Origin: Nitrospirota bacterium
Lineage (GTDB): Bacteria; Nitrospirota; Nitrospiria; SBBL01; JAADHI01
DNA length: 60,409 bases
Assembly: GCA_029261155.1 (NCBI GenBank)
Contig: JAJDBW010000053.1
Location: forward strand, 1-60,409
Direction of reading: 5' to 3'
The number at the start of each line of letters is the position of its first letter. Position 1 is the first letter of the stretch. This document shows, one piece after another, positions 50,439 through 60,011 of this stretch. The position numbers and the translations under genes are program-made. Below the pieces are notes generated by a model, which saw nothing but the letters and a program-made list of their open reading frames with translations, searched no databases and was not told where the DNA came from.

Positions 50439-52745
50439 ATGGATCAGGCAACGCACAACAAGATTGTCTCCTTTATCTGGGGGATCGCCGACGATGTCCT
50501 GCGCGACCTCTTCAAGCGGGGAAAGTATCCCGATGTGATCCTGCCGATGTGTGTCATCCGGCGCATGGACGCAGTACTCGAGCCGACCAAGCAGAAGGTG
50601 CTCGAGACCAAGAAAATGCTCGACGAAGCGCGCATTACCGCGCAGCGCGCCGCGCTCTGCGATGCTGCGGACCAAGCCTTCTACAACACCTCGAAGTTTA
50701 CCCTGCGCGACCTCAAGTCGCGCGGCAGCCAGCAGCAACTGCTCGCCGACTTCGAGGACTATCTCAACGGTTTCTCGCCCAACGTTCAGGACATCCTCGA
50801 GAACTTCAAGTTCCGCAACCAACTGCAAACGCTGTCCAAGGCCGACGCCATCGGCACCCTGATCAACAAGTTCCTCGACCCCGATATCGATCTCTCGCCG
50901 ACCGGCATCGACAACCACTCGATGGGTACGGTCTTCGAGGAACTGGTCCGCAAGTTCAACGAGGACAACAATGAAGAAGCGGGCGAACACTGGACGCCGC
51001 GCGACGCCGTGCGCCTGATGGCGAACCTCGTGTTTCTGCCCATCGAGACCGAGATCAAGTCCGGCACATACCTGCTCTACGACTGCGCCTGCGGCACGGG
51101 CGGCATGCTCACTGTGGGGGAGGAGACGCTCACGGCAATCGGCGCAAAGCGCGCCCAGCAGGTCAAGTGCCTGCTCTACGGCCAGGAGATCAACCCCGAG
51201 ACCTACGCCGTCTGCAAGGCGGACATGCTCCTCAAAGGCGAAGGCGAGAGCGCCGATCACATTGTTGGCGGCGCGGAGTGGTCCACGCTTTCGCACGATG
51301 CCTTCCCGGCTCAGGAATTTGACTTCATGCTCGCCAATCCGCCATACGGCAAGAGCTGGAAGAAGGACCTCGAAGCGATGGGCGGCAAGGAGGGGATGCG
51401 CGACCCGCGCTTCAAGGTGATGCACAAGGGCGAGGAGTTGTCGCTCGTCACTCGCTCCAGCGACGGGCAGATGCTCTTTCTCGCCAACATGGCGTCGAAG
51501 ATGAATGCCAAGTCCGCACTCGGCAGCCGCATCGCCGAGGTGCACAACGGTAGCTCGCTCTTTACCGGCGACGCGGGGCAGGGCGAGAGCAACATCCGCC
51601 GCTGGCTCATCGAGAACGACTGGCTCGAGGCCATCGTCGCCCTTCCGCTCAACCTCTTCTACAACACCGGCATCGCCACTTACATCTGGGTGCTGTCCAA
51701 TAAGAAGCCCGCGCATCGCAAGGCCCAGGTACAGCTTATCGACGCCAGCCAGTGGTTCAAGCCGCTGCGCAAGAATCTCGGCAAGAAGAACTGCGAGCTT
51801 TCGCCCGAAGACATCGAGCGTATCAGCCACACCTTTCTCGACTTCAAGGAAACGCCCGAGTCGAAGATCTTCCCCAACTCCGCCTTCGGCTACTGGAAGG
51901 TCACGGTCGAACGCCCGTTGCGCCTGCACAGTCAGCTCTCGCTCAAGGCCATCGAAATGCTGCGCTACGTCTCCGGCGACGAAGACCTGCGCACTGTGCT
52001 CTACGAGGAGTTCGGCGACGACCTCTTCACGAAGTTCGCCAAGATTTCATCTGCGTTGGAGAAGCGCCTTGCCGACTGGGGCGATGACGAGGGCGAAGGC
52101 GATGACGAAGAGGGCGGCAGCGCGAAGAAGGGGTTGCCTGAGAAAAAGAGAAAGAAACTGCTCGACCCCAAGACCTGGGCGCGCGATGGCCGCCTGGTCG
52201 AGGTCGCCACGATGCTCCGTGCCGACCTGGGCGACCAGCTCTTCGAGGATCACAACATCTTCCGCGACCGAGTAAGCACCGCGCTCAAGCAGGCGGGGCA
52301 AAAGCTCCCCGCCGCCGATCTGAAGCAGATCCTCAAGGCTGTGAGCTGGCGCGTCGAGACCGCGCCGCCGGTCATCGCCAAGGTTCACAAGCCTGGCAAG
52401 GCCAAGGCCGACCCGTTGCGTGGACTATCCGAGGCAACAGTAGAGGGCAGGCCCAGCATCGTCGAGTACGAGCCCGACTCCGACCTGCGCGACACCGAGC
52501 AGGTGCCGCTGCTGGAAGACGGCGGCATCGAGGCCTTCATCCGCCGCGAGGTGTTGCCCTACACGCCCGACGCCTGGATCAAGGTAGACGCCACCAAGAT
52601 CGGCTACGAGGTGAGCTTCACGCGGCATTTCTACAAGCCCCAGCCGCTGCGCACGCTCGAGGAAATCAGCGCCGACATCCTCGCCATCGAGAAAGAGGCA
52701 GAGGGGCTGCTGGATGGCTTGTTGAAGAGTGGGGCCCAACCATGA
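50439..52745 (+). CDS. hsdM: Type I methyltransferase HsdM (operon 2), long form
   Basis: 768 residues from ATG 50439, with GGAG about 11 nt before. N-terminal helical HsdM domain (NKIVSFIWGIADDVLRDLF), then SAM-binding DCACGTGGML and catalytic NPPYG, an intact adenine N6-methyltransferase. The protein is longer than operon 1 HsdM by 250 residues; the C-terminal extension has an acidic linker (DDEGEGDDEEGG) and a helical domain ending in EISADILAIEKEAEGLL. Codon use is very GC-rich compared with the Septu region. It is the first of five genes coupled by 4-bp overlaps. Confidence 0.94.
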   Translation: MDQATHNKIVSFIWGIADDVLRDLFKRGKYPDVILPMCVIRRMDAVLEPTKQKVLETKKMLDEARITAQRAALCDAADQAFYNTSKFTLRDLKSRGSQQQLLADFEDYLNGFSPNVQDILENFKFRNQLQTLSKADAIGTLINKFLDPDIDLSPTGIDNHSMGTVFEELVRKFNEDNNEEAGEHWTPRDAVRLMANLVFLPIETEIKSGTYLLYDCACGTGGMLTVGEETLTAIGAKRAQQVKCLLYGQEINPETYAVCKADMLLKGEGESADHIVGGAEWSTLSHDAFPAQEFDFMLANPPYGKSWKKDLEAMGGKEGMRDPRFKVMHKGEELSLVTRSSDGQMLFLANMASKMNAKSALGSRIAEVHNGSSLFTGDAGQGESNIRRWLIENDWLEAIVALPLNLFYNTGIATYIWVLSNKKPAHRKAQVQLIDASQWFKPLRKNLGKKNCELSPEDIERISHTFLDFKETPESKIFPNSAFGYWKVTVERPLRLHSQLSLKAIEMLRYVSGDEDLRTVLYEEFGDDLFTKFAKISSALEKRLADWGDDEGEGDDEEGGSAKKGLPEKKRKKLLDPKTWARDGRLVEVATMLRADLGDQLFEDHNIFRDRVSTALKQAGQKLPAADLKQILKAVSWRVETAPPVIAKVHKPGKAKADPLRGLSEATVEGRPSIVEYEPDSDLRDTEQVPLLEDGGIEAFIRREVLPYTPDAWIKVDATKIGYEVSFTRHFYKPQPLRTLEEISADILAIEKEAEGLLDGLLKSGAQP

Positions 52746-53863
52746 AGAAGGTGGTCAGCAAACGGTCCGGCGGCAATGCGGCTCAGTCCAAGAAACGCGT
52801 GCCCGCTACCAGGGTCCCCGCACCCGTCGATCAAGCGGCCCTCATTGCCGATCTGCGGGTGCTCATCCAGTCCGCACGCCAGCGGATAGCCACGGTTGCC
52901 AACTCCACCACCACCCTGTTGTTTTGGAATGTGGGCCGCCGCCTGCTCAGGGAGAACCTTCAGCAAGGGCGGGCCGCCTATGGCAAACAGATTCTTGCGA
53001 CCGTGTCGCAAGAATTGATGGCGGAGTTCGGCGCGGGATTCAGCTATACCGCCCTCACCCGGATGGCCCGGTTTGCCGAATGGATGGCTGAGGAGCAAAT
53101 CCTTGCGTCACTGTCGCAAGAATTGAGCTGGAGCCACTTCGTCGAGCTGCTCCCGATCAAGGACCCACTCGCCCGTGATTTCTACGCGGAGATGTGCCGC
53201 ATCGAGCGGTGGGATGTGCGCACCCTGCGCTCGAAGATCGGCGGCATGTTGTTCCAACGCACCGCGCTTTCCAAAAAGCCGAAGACCGTCATCGCCTCGG
53301 AGCTCGCGCAACTGCGCGACGGACACATGTCGCCCGACATCGTCTTTCGCGATCCGTACCTGCTCGATCTGTTGGGACTCACGGGGGCGTATAGCGAGCG
53401 CGACCTCGAGAGCGCCATGCTTCGCGAGATCGAGGGTGTCCTGCTGGAGCTGGGAACTGGCTTCGCCTTCGTCGCCCGACAAAAGCGCATGAGTATCGGC
53501 AAGGATGACTTTCATCTCGATCTGCTCTTCTTCCACCGTCACCTGCGCAGGCTGATTGCAGTCGAATTAAAACTGGAGTCTTTCCAACCCGCACATGTTG
53601 GCCAGATGGAGCTGTATCTGCGCTGGCTGGACAAACATGAACGCGCTCCCGGCGAGGAGGCTCCGATCGGACTCATCCTATGCGCCTCCGCCGATGCCGA
53701 GCAAGTGGAGCTGCTTCAGCTCGACGCCAAGTCCATCCGCGTCAGCAAGTACCTCACGGAGTTGCCGCCGCTGCCGCTGCTGCGGGCCCGCCTGCATCAG
53801 GCGATGGAACACGCCAGGGAACAGGCGGCTAGGAGACCCCCCAACCCGGAAGGTCGGCAATGA
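52742..53863 (+). CDS. DUF1016 (YhcG-type) PD-(D/E)xK nuclease
   Basis: 373 residues, overlapping hsdM by ATGA. The N-terminal DUF1016_N domain (near 30-170, TTTLLFWNVGRRL, then SWSHFVELLPIKD) precedes the YhcG_C nuclease: DPYLLDLLGL, LELGTGFAFVARQKRM, DDFHLDLLFFHRHLRRLIAVELK, the last giving the D...ELK catalytic set. DUF1016 proteins are related to Holliday-junction and restriction nucleases and often travel in type I loci. Here it sits between hsdM and hsdS within the coupled operon, so it likely modifies or supplements restriction. Confidence 0.88.
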   Translation: MKKVVSKRSGGNAAQSKKRVPATRVPAPVDQAALIADLRVLIQSARQRIATVANSTTTLLFWNVGRRLLRENLQQGRAAYGKQILATVSQELMAEFGAGFSYTALTRMARFAEWMAEEQILASLSQELSWSHFVELLPIKDPLARDFYAEMCRIERWDVRTLRSKIGGMLFQRTALSKKPKTVIASELAQLRDGHMSPDIVFRDPYLLDLLGLTGAYSERDLESAMLREIEGVLLELGTGFAFVARQKRMSIGKDDFHLDLLFFHRHLRRLIAVELKLESFQPAHVGQMELYLRWLDKHERAPGEEAPIGLILCASADAEQVELLQLDAKSIRVSKYLTELPPLPLLRARLHQAMEHAREQAARRPPNPEGRQ

Positions 53864-54168
53864 ATCCTCGCGACGCCACGTTCGAGTCGATTATCAGCCT
53901 CGCGCGAGGCCTGAGTGATCTTCAGCAGCAGGCTGCGCAGCAATACCAGCCGGTGGTGGACGACATCCTGCTCACCCGCAGCCGCGATGGCCGGCACATC
54001 GAACACACGCTGGATGGCTTGCTAGATTTTTGTGGCCACGAACCCGTGCTGCATCTGTATAAACAGCTCTGCCGTTACTATTTGACCATCGATCCGGTCG
54101 CCACCGCCGACTACATCAAGGCCTATCGCGAATACTGGGATAGCGATGCACAGGAAGACCAGTCATGA
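53860..54168 (+). CDS. Small conserved protein of type I RM operon
   Basis: 102 residues, helical, with no known motif (LYKQLCRYYLTIDPVATADY near 66-85). It overlaps both neighbours by ATGA, so it is translated with the nuclease and HsdS. Small proteins in this position occur in other type I loci; a regulatory or adaptor role is conceivable. The tight coupling on both sides shows it is a real gene. Confidence 0.75.
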   Translation: MNPRDATFESIISLARGLSDLQQQAAQQYQPVVDDILLTRSRDGRHIEHTLDGLLDFCGHEPVLHLYKQLCRYYLTIDPVATADYIKAYREYWDSDAQEDQS

Positions 54169-55580
54169 TCGCCGAGCTTACGCCGTATGCGGAATACAAG
54201 GAATCGGGACTGCCGTGGCTCGGGCAGGTGCCGGGGCATTGGGAGACGGGACGATTGCGACACGCGTGTGAGATGCGTGTAAGCAATGTCGATAAGCACA
54301 CGAAGCCGGGTGAGACCCCAGTCAGGCTTTGCAACTACATGGATGTGTACAAGAACGAGCGCATCCGCGAATCCACCCGCTTCATGGCAGCAACCGCGAG
54401 CGAAGACGAGCGTATCCGGTTTGGCCTTCGCAAAGACGATGTTCTGATCACGAAGGACTCGGAGCAGTGGAACGACATCGGCGTTCCATCGCTCGTCGAA
54501 TTTGAGGCCCCGGACTTGGTCTGCGGATACCACCTTGCGATTCTCCGTTCGCGACCCGGTCTACTTGGGGCGTTTCTTCATAGAACTCTCGAGAGCCACT
54601 TCATTGCCGCGCAGTTCCACGTCGAAGCGAATGGAGTTACTCGTTACGGACTGTCACACGGAGCCATTCAAGGAATTGCTATCCCGCTCCCCCCGCCCGC
54701 CGAGCAGGCGGCGATTGTGCGGTTTCTGGACTGGGCGAGCGGGCGGCTGGAGCGGGCGATCCGGGCGAAGCGGAAGGTGATCGCGCTGCTCAACGAGCAG
54801 AAGCAGGCCATCATCCACCGCGCCGTCACCCGCGGCCTCGACCCCTCCGTCCCCCTCAAACCCTCCGGCATCCCCTGGCTTGGGGAGATTCCGCATCATT
54901 GGCGAATCGTACGCAACTCGGCCCTGTTCTCACACAGAGTTGATCCGGGTATCCATGGCTTGCCAATTCTTCAGGTCTCACTTCGTTCAGGTATCACATC
55001 GGAGGATCTTTACCAGTTTGGCCGACTAAAGCGTCTCATTGCCGACCATACCAAGTACAAACTCGTTCGTAGGCATGATCTCGCTTACAACACTATGAGA
55101 ATGTGGCAAGGCGCCGTTGGAGTCAGCGCCACCGACGGACTAGTGAGTCCAGCCTATGTCGTTATTACTCCCCGTAAAGGTGTCGATTCTTACTTCTATG
55201 AGTTTGTTTTCAGAACGGCCGTCTATAAACAGCAGGTGAATCGATATTCAACCGGCATCGTCTCAGACCGTAACCGCTTGTACTGGGAAAGCTTCAAACA
55301 AATGCCCAATGTTCTGTTGCCCGTAGAGGAGCAACAGGCCATCTGTAGTTTCATACAAGAGAAGACAGGTGGACTGAGCTCTGCTATCTTTCGCCTCGAA
55401 CGCGAGATCGAACTCCTCCGCGAATACCGCACTTGCCTCGTCGCCGATGTTGTGACGGGCAAGCTCGATGTACGCGAGGCGGCGGCGCGCCTGCCCGACG
55501 AAGCGCAGCCCGACACCACCGAGGACGACACCGACCCGAGCATCGATCCCGAGGCCGTTGACGAGGAGGTCGCCGTATGA
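54165..55580 (+). CDS. hsdS: Type I specificity subunit HsdS (operon 2)
   Basis: 471 residues with two target-recognition domains. The first begins YKESGLPWLGQVPGHWETGRL, the second SGIPWLGEIPHHWRIVRN. The conserved central helix LPPPAEQAAIVRFLDWASGRLERAIRAKRKVIALLNEQKQAII and distal helix EEQQAICSFIQEKTGGLSSAI separate them. An acidic tail (TTEDDTDPSIDPEAVDEE) ends the protein, longer than in operon 1. It differs completely from HsdS 1, so the two operons should recognise different sequences. Overlaps hsdR by ATGA. Confidence 0.93.
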   Translation: MIAELTPYAEYKESGLPWLGQVPGHWETGRLRHACEMRVSNVDKHTKPGETPVRLCNYMDVYKNERIRESTRFMAATASEDERIRFGLRKDDVLITKDSEQWNDIGVPSLVEFEAPDLVCGYHLAILRSRPGLLGAFLHRTLESHFIAAQFHVEANGVTRYGLSHGAIQGIAIPLPPPAEQAAIVRFLDWASGRLERAIRAKRKVIALLNEQKQAIIHRAVTRGLDPSVPLKPSGIPWLGEIPHHWRIVRNSALFSHRVDPGIHGLPILQVSLRSGITSEDLYQFGRLKRLIADHTKYKLVRRHDLAYNTMRMWQGAVGVSATDGLVSPAYVVITPRKGVDSYFYEFVFRTAVYKQQVNRYSTGIVSDRNRLYWESFKQMPNVLLPVEEQQAICSFIQEKTGGLSSAIFRLEREIELLREYRTCLVADVVTGKLDVREAAARLPDEAQPDTTEDDTDPSIDPEAVDEEVAV

Positions 55581-58500
55581 CTACCGACACCAGCGAGAAG
55601 GGCCTCGAAACGCTCATCATGCGGCACATGGCCGGCGTAGACGGTCTCGCCGCCAGCCCGAATATGGTCGCCGAACAACCGCCGCCTTACGGCGGCACCG
55701 GCTATATCGCGGGCAGCCCTCAGGACTACGACCGCGCCCACGCGCTCGATGTGCCGCAGCTCTTCGCCTTCCTGCGCGCCACCCAACCCGAGGCGTTCAA
55801 GAAACTGGCTATTGCCCAAGCGGGTGACGCCAAGGACATCAACCGCCTCAAGTTTCTCGCCCGCCTCTCGGCCGAGATAGGCAAACGTGGCGTTATCAAT
55901 GTGCTGCGCAAGGGCGTGGACCACGGGCCGCTGCACTTCGATCTGTTCTACGGAACGCCATCGCCGGGCAATGCCAAGGCCGAGGCGCTGCACGCGCAGA
56001 ACCGCTTCTCGATCACGCGCCAGCTCGCCTACAGCATGGACGAGACGCGTCGCGCGCTTGATCTCTGCCTGTTCATCAACGGCCTGCCCATCGCCACCTT
56101 TGAGTTGAAAAATAGCCTCACGAAGCAGACCGTCGCGGACGCCGTCCAACAGTACAAACGCGACCGCGATCCGCGCGAGCGGTTGTTCGGGTTTGGCCGC
56201 TGCGTGGTGCACTTCGCGGTGGACGACAGCGAGGTCCAGATGTGTACCCATCTCAAAGGCAAAGGCTCGTGGTTCCTGCCCTTCAACAAGGGCTATCGCG
56301 ACGGCGCGGGGAACCCGCCGAACCCGCACGGCCTCAAGACCGACTACCTCTGGAAGGAAGTGCTCACCCCGGCGGGGCTGACCAACATTCTCGAAAACTA
56401 TGCGCAGATCGTCGAAGAGAAGGACCCGCGCACGGGTAAGAAGAAGCGCAAGCAGGTATGGCCGCGCTACCACCAGCTAGACGTGGTGCGGCAGGCGCTG
56501 GCCGATGTGCACGCCCACGGGGCGGGTAAGCGCTACCTGATCCAGCACTCGGCGGGCAGCGGCAAGTCAAACTCCATCGCCTGGCTCTCACACCAGCTCA
56601 TCGGTCTGAGGCGCGACGAGAAGGAGGTCTTGGACTCGGTCATCGTGGTCACAGACCGGCGGCTGCTCGATGATCAGATCCAAAACACCATCAAGCAGTT
56701 CATGCAGGTGGGGGCGACGGTAGGTCACGCAAAAAATTCCGGGGACCTGCGCACATTCATTGAGGCGGGAAAGAAGATCATCGTCTCGACGGTGCAGAAA
56801 TTTCCTCGCATCCTCGATGAGATCGCCACCGAGGGCGGCAAGACCTTCGCCATCGTCATCGACGAGGCGCACTCCAGTCAAGGCGGAAAAACCTCGGCAG
56901 CGATGAGTCAGGCACTCGGCGACTCGGCGGCGAGCGATGAGGAAGGGCCCGACCCAGAGGACATGGTGAACGAGGCGCTCGCCAAACGTATGGCGGCGCG
57001 CAAGATGCTAACCAACGCCAGCTATTTCGCCTTCACCGCCACGCCCAAAAACAAGACGCTGGAGATGTTCGGAGAACCACTGCCGCCCGACGTTGAGGGC
57101 AAGGTCAAGCACAAGCCATTCCACAGCTACACCATGAAGCAGGCGGTCGAGGAGGGTTTCATCCTCGATGTCCTCAAGAGCTACACGCCGGTGGACAGCT
57201 ACTACAGGTTGGTCAAAAGGGTCGAGGATGATCCTGAGTTTGACACCAGGAAGGCGAAAAAGAAGCTGCGCCGGTATGTGGAGAGCCACGACCATGCGAT
57301 CCGGCTCAAGGCCGAGATCATGGTGGATCACTTCCACGAGCAGGTGCTGGCGGCCGGGAAGATCGGAGGACAGGCGCGCGCGATGGTGATCACCAGCGGC
57401 ATTGCGCGCGCAATCCAGTACTTCCACGCCTTTAAGACGTATCTCACCGAGCGCAAAAGCCCGTACCAGGCGATCGTCGCCTTCTCGGGCGAGCACGAGT
57501 ACGGCGGTGTAAAAGTGAGCGAGGTATCGCTCAACGGCTTTTCCAGCAGCGAGATCGCGAAGAAGATACAGACCGACCCGTACCGCTTCCTGATCTGCGC
57601 CGACAAATTCCAGACGGGCTACGACGAGCCGCTTTTGCACACGATGTATGTGGACAAGCCGCTCTCGGGCATCAAGGCGGTGCAGACTCTGTCGCGGCTC
57701 AACCGCGCACACCCTCAGAAGCGCGACTGCTTCGTGCTCGACTTCCAGAACAACAGCGAGGCGATCGCCTTCGCCTTCCAGGACTACTACCAAACCACGC
57801 TGCTCGCGGAGGAAACTGACCCCAACAAGCTGCACGACCTGAAGACTGCATTGGATGCGGTCCAGGTGTATTCGCCCGAGCAGGTGCAGCAGGTGGTGGC
57901 GTTATTCCTCGGCGATGCCGACCGCGACACGCTTGACCCCATCCTCGATGCCTGCGTCGCGGTCTACGTGGAAAGGCTCGATGAGGACGGCCAGGTGGAC
58001 TTCAAGGGCAAGGCCAAGGTGTTCTGCCGCACCTACAGCTTTCTCTCGTCGGTAATTCCCTACAGCAACGCGGAGTGGGAGAAGCTATCGATCCTGCTCA
58101 ATTTGCTCGTGCCCAAGCTGCCCGCGCCGCAAGAGGAGGACCTCTCCAAGGGCATCCTCGAAGCCATTGATATGGACAGCTACCGGGTCGAGAAGAAGGC
58201 GGTGTTGAAGATAGTGCTGGCAGATGCAGATGCCGAGATCGAACCAGTCCCGACGGATTCGGGCGGTCGCAAGAGTGAGCCCGAACTGGATCGGCTGAGT
58301 AACATCCTCAAGACCTTCAACGAGCAGTTCGGGACGACGTTTACCGATTCGGACCGCATCTTCCGGCACATTCGAGACGACATCGCACCAAAGGTCGCCG
58401 CTGATGCGGCCTTCCAGAATGCGAAGGCGAACACGCCGCATACCGCCCGCCTTGCTCACGATCAGGCGCTCGGCAAGGCGGCACAGGGGTCCATGAAGGA

Positions 58501-58591
58501 CTTCACGCAGTTCTACAAGCAGTTCGTGGAGAACGAGTCGTTCAAGCGCTTCGTTGGCGACATGGTGTACGCGCTTACGAGCCAGCAATGA
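55577..58591 (+). CDS. hsdR: Type I restriction endonuclease HsdR (operon 2)
   Basis: 1004 residues. Nuclease domain with ALDLCLFINGLPIATFELKN near 155-174 (D...ELK), then SF2 translocase: Walker A HSAGSGKSNSI, DEAH box IVIDEAHSSQGG, FTATPKNKT as motif III and FQTGYDEP and LSRLNRA later. The family differs from HsdR 1 (N-terminal region much longer before the nuclease motif). Last gene of the coupled five-gene operon. Frame is intact with no internal damage. Confidence 0.94.
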   Translation: MTTDTSEKGLETLIMRHMAGVDGLAASPNMVAEQPPPYGGTGYIAGSPQDYDRAHALDVPQLFAFLRATQPEAFKKLAIAQAGDAKDINRLKFLARLSAEIGKRGVINVLRKGVDHGPLHFDLFYGTPSPGNAKAEALHAQNRFSITRQLAYSMDETRRALDLCLFINGLPIATFELKNSLTKQTVADAVQQYKRDRDPRERLFGFGRCVVHFAVDDSEVQMCTHLKGKGSWFLPFNKGYRDGAGNPPNPHGLKTDYLWKEVLTPAGLTNILENYAQIVEEKDPRTGKKKRKQVWPRYHQLDVVRQALADVHAHGAGKRYLIQHSAGSGKSNSIAWLSHQLIGLRRDEKEVLDSVIVVTDRRLLDDQIQNTIKQFMQVGATVGHAKNSGDLRTFIEAGKKIIVSTVQKFPRILDEIATEGGKTFAIVIDEAHSSQGGKTSAAMSQALGDSAASDEEGPDPEDMVNEALAKRMAARKMLTNASYFAFTATPKNKTLEMFGEPLPPDVEGKVKHKPFHSYTMKQAVEEGFILDVLKSYTPVDSYYRLVKRVEDDPEFDTRKAKKKLRRYVESHDHAIRLKAEIMVDHFHEQVLAAGKIGGQARAMVITSGIARAIQYFHAFKTYLTERKSPYQAIVAFSGEHEYGGVKVSEVSLNGFSSSEIAKKIQTDPYRFLICADKFQTGYDEPLLHTMYVDKPLSGIKAVQTLSRLNRAHPQKRDCFVLDFQNNSEAIAFAFQDYYQTTLLAEETDPNKLHDLKTALDAVQVYSPEQVQQVVALFLGDADRDTLDPILDACVAVYVERLDEDGQVDFKGKAKVFCRTYSFLSSVIPYSNAEWEKLSILLNLLVPKLPAPQEEDLSKGILEAIDMDSYRVEKKAVLKIVLADADAEIEPVPTDSGGRKSEPELDRLSNILKTFNEQFGTTFTDSDRIFRHIRDDIAPKVAADAAFQNAKANTPHTARLAHDQALGKAAQGSMKDFTQFYKQFVENESFKRFVGDMVYALTSQQ

Positions 58592-58751
58592 ATTGCGAAG
58601 GTGGTGGAAGCGCTGTATGTCCAGCGAATCGCCGGCTTCAGATGTCGTATCGATCGGGTAGGGGGAAGGCATTTTGTCAAAGATCATTATCGGAACCTGC
58701 TTTCTAGGTTTTCGATTGCTTCCGAAGCGAATTGCCATTTAGGGAATGTCT

Positions 58752-60011
58752 ATGTTTCGTTTTCTACATGCTGCTGATATCCATTTGGACAGTCCTTTAC
58801 GGGGTTTAGAAAGTTATGAGGACGCCCCTGTTGAGGAAATTCGAAATGCAACCCGAAGGGCTTTTGATAATCTCATAGAACTGGCTATTCAGGAGGCGGT
58901 TGATTTTCTCCTGATTGTAGGGGATCTCTTCGATGGCGACTGGAAAGATTTCAATTCCGGACTCTTCTTCATAGGCCATATGGGACGTTTGAATAAAGCC
59001 GGGATCCCAGTTTATATCGTCACCGGAAACCATGATGCCGCAAGTCAGATCACCAATGTCATGTCTTTACCCGAAAATGTAACCCTTTTTTCTGCAAAAA
59101 AGCCAAGCACCGTCTGCTTAGAAAAGCTGGGCGTTCTTATCCACGGCCAGAGCTATCCGTCCCGCGCGTTAATGGAAAATATCGCTTCTCACTATCCTCA
59201 AAATGATCCAAACTATTTCAATATCGGACTGCTCCATACTGCCTTGAATGGTCGAGAAGGACATGAGCCCTATGCCCCCTGCTCGCTCGATGATCTCCAT
59301 TCCAAGGGATATGATTACTGGGCGCTTGGCCATATTCATAAGCGGGAAGAGGTCTCTCGCGATCCTTGGATCGTTTTTCCTGGAAATATTCAGGGCCGCC
59401 ATATCCGAGAAACCGGGGTCAAAGGGGCAACGATGGTCACGGTAGAGGACGGACTTGTTCGCGAGGTGACACATCGGGAACTCGATGTCGTACGGTGGAT
59501 TCTTCGCCGAATTGACCTGTCATCCTGTGAAACAATAGAAGCCGTTCATGAAATGGTCCGATCCGCCATAGAAAATGCGGAGATGGAAGCAGAGGGGAAA
59601 ACCTTGGCCTTGCGGCTCTCCTTAGAAGGGGATTGTCCGGTCCATGCACAAATCGTTGAACATCGAACCCAGTTGGCTGAGGAAATCCGTGGATGGGTCG
59701 CTGGGCTTGGAAATACCTGGCTCGAAAAAGTGGACTTCAGGACACGGCGGAAAGCGCGACTGGAAGATATGGTGGGTGAAGACACCCCCTTATCTGGATT
59801 ATTGCAGTCCATCCAAAATCTACAGCTTGACGCGAATACGCTTTTGGAGCTGGTGCCGGAACTCACTGCTCTGAAAAATAAATTACCGCCGGAGCTACTG
59901 CTCAATGAAGACTTTATTCTAGGAAATAACCCCGAAAAGTTGGAATTGATTCGCTTAGAAGCCCAGGATTTATTAATTGAGAAGCTCATCCGACATGGGG
60001 AGAGCGAATGA
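58752..60011 (+). CDS. YhaO/SbcD-like DNA repair metallophosphoesterase
   Basis: 419 residues from ATG 58752, chosen because AGGGA (58741-58745) has the right distance; an ATG at 58746 sits directly on that box. Complete phosphoesterase motifs: LHAADIHLDSP, LLIVGDLFDG, IVTGNHDA, LLHTAL, WALGHIHKRE. In contrast to the Mre11-like protein at 30858-31988, DxH and GHxH are canonical. The C-terminal domain has DFRTRRKARLEDMVG. It overlaps the next gene (YhaN-like ATPase) by 4 bp, giving a second nuclease/ATPase pair. Confidence 0.88.
   Translation: MFRFLHAADIHLDSPLRGLESYEDAPVEEIRNATRRAFDNLIELAIQEAVDFLLIVGDLFDGDWKDFNSGLFFIGHMGRLNKAGIPVYIVTGNHDAASQITNVMSLPENVTLFSAKKPSTVCLEKLGVLIHGQSYPSRALMENIASHYPQNDPNYFNIGLLHTALNGREGHEPYAPCSLDDLHSKGYDYWALGHIHKREEVSRDPWIVFPGNIQGRHIRETGVKGATMVTVEDGLVREVTHRELDVVRWILRRIDLSSCETIEAVHEMVRSAIENAEMEAEGKTLALRLSLEGDCPVHAQIVEHRTQLAEEIRGWVAGLGNTWLEKVDFRTRRKARLEDMVGEDTPLSGLLQSIQNLQLDANTLLELVPELTALKNKLPPELLLNEDFILGNNPEKLELIRLEAQDLLIEKLIRHGESE

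Noticed and set aside
50376-51929. A 517-codon minus-strand open frame opposite hsdM 2
   Set aside because: Same antisense effect of GC-rich third positions; the plus strand carries CGTGG and NPPYG motifs.
55223-56473. A 416-codon minus-strand open frame opposite hsdS/hsdR 2
   Set aside because: Shadow of two well-supported genes; no motif of its own.
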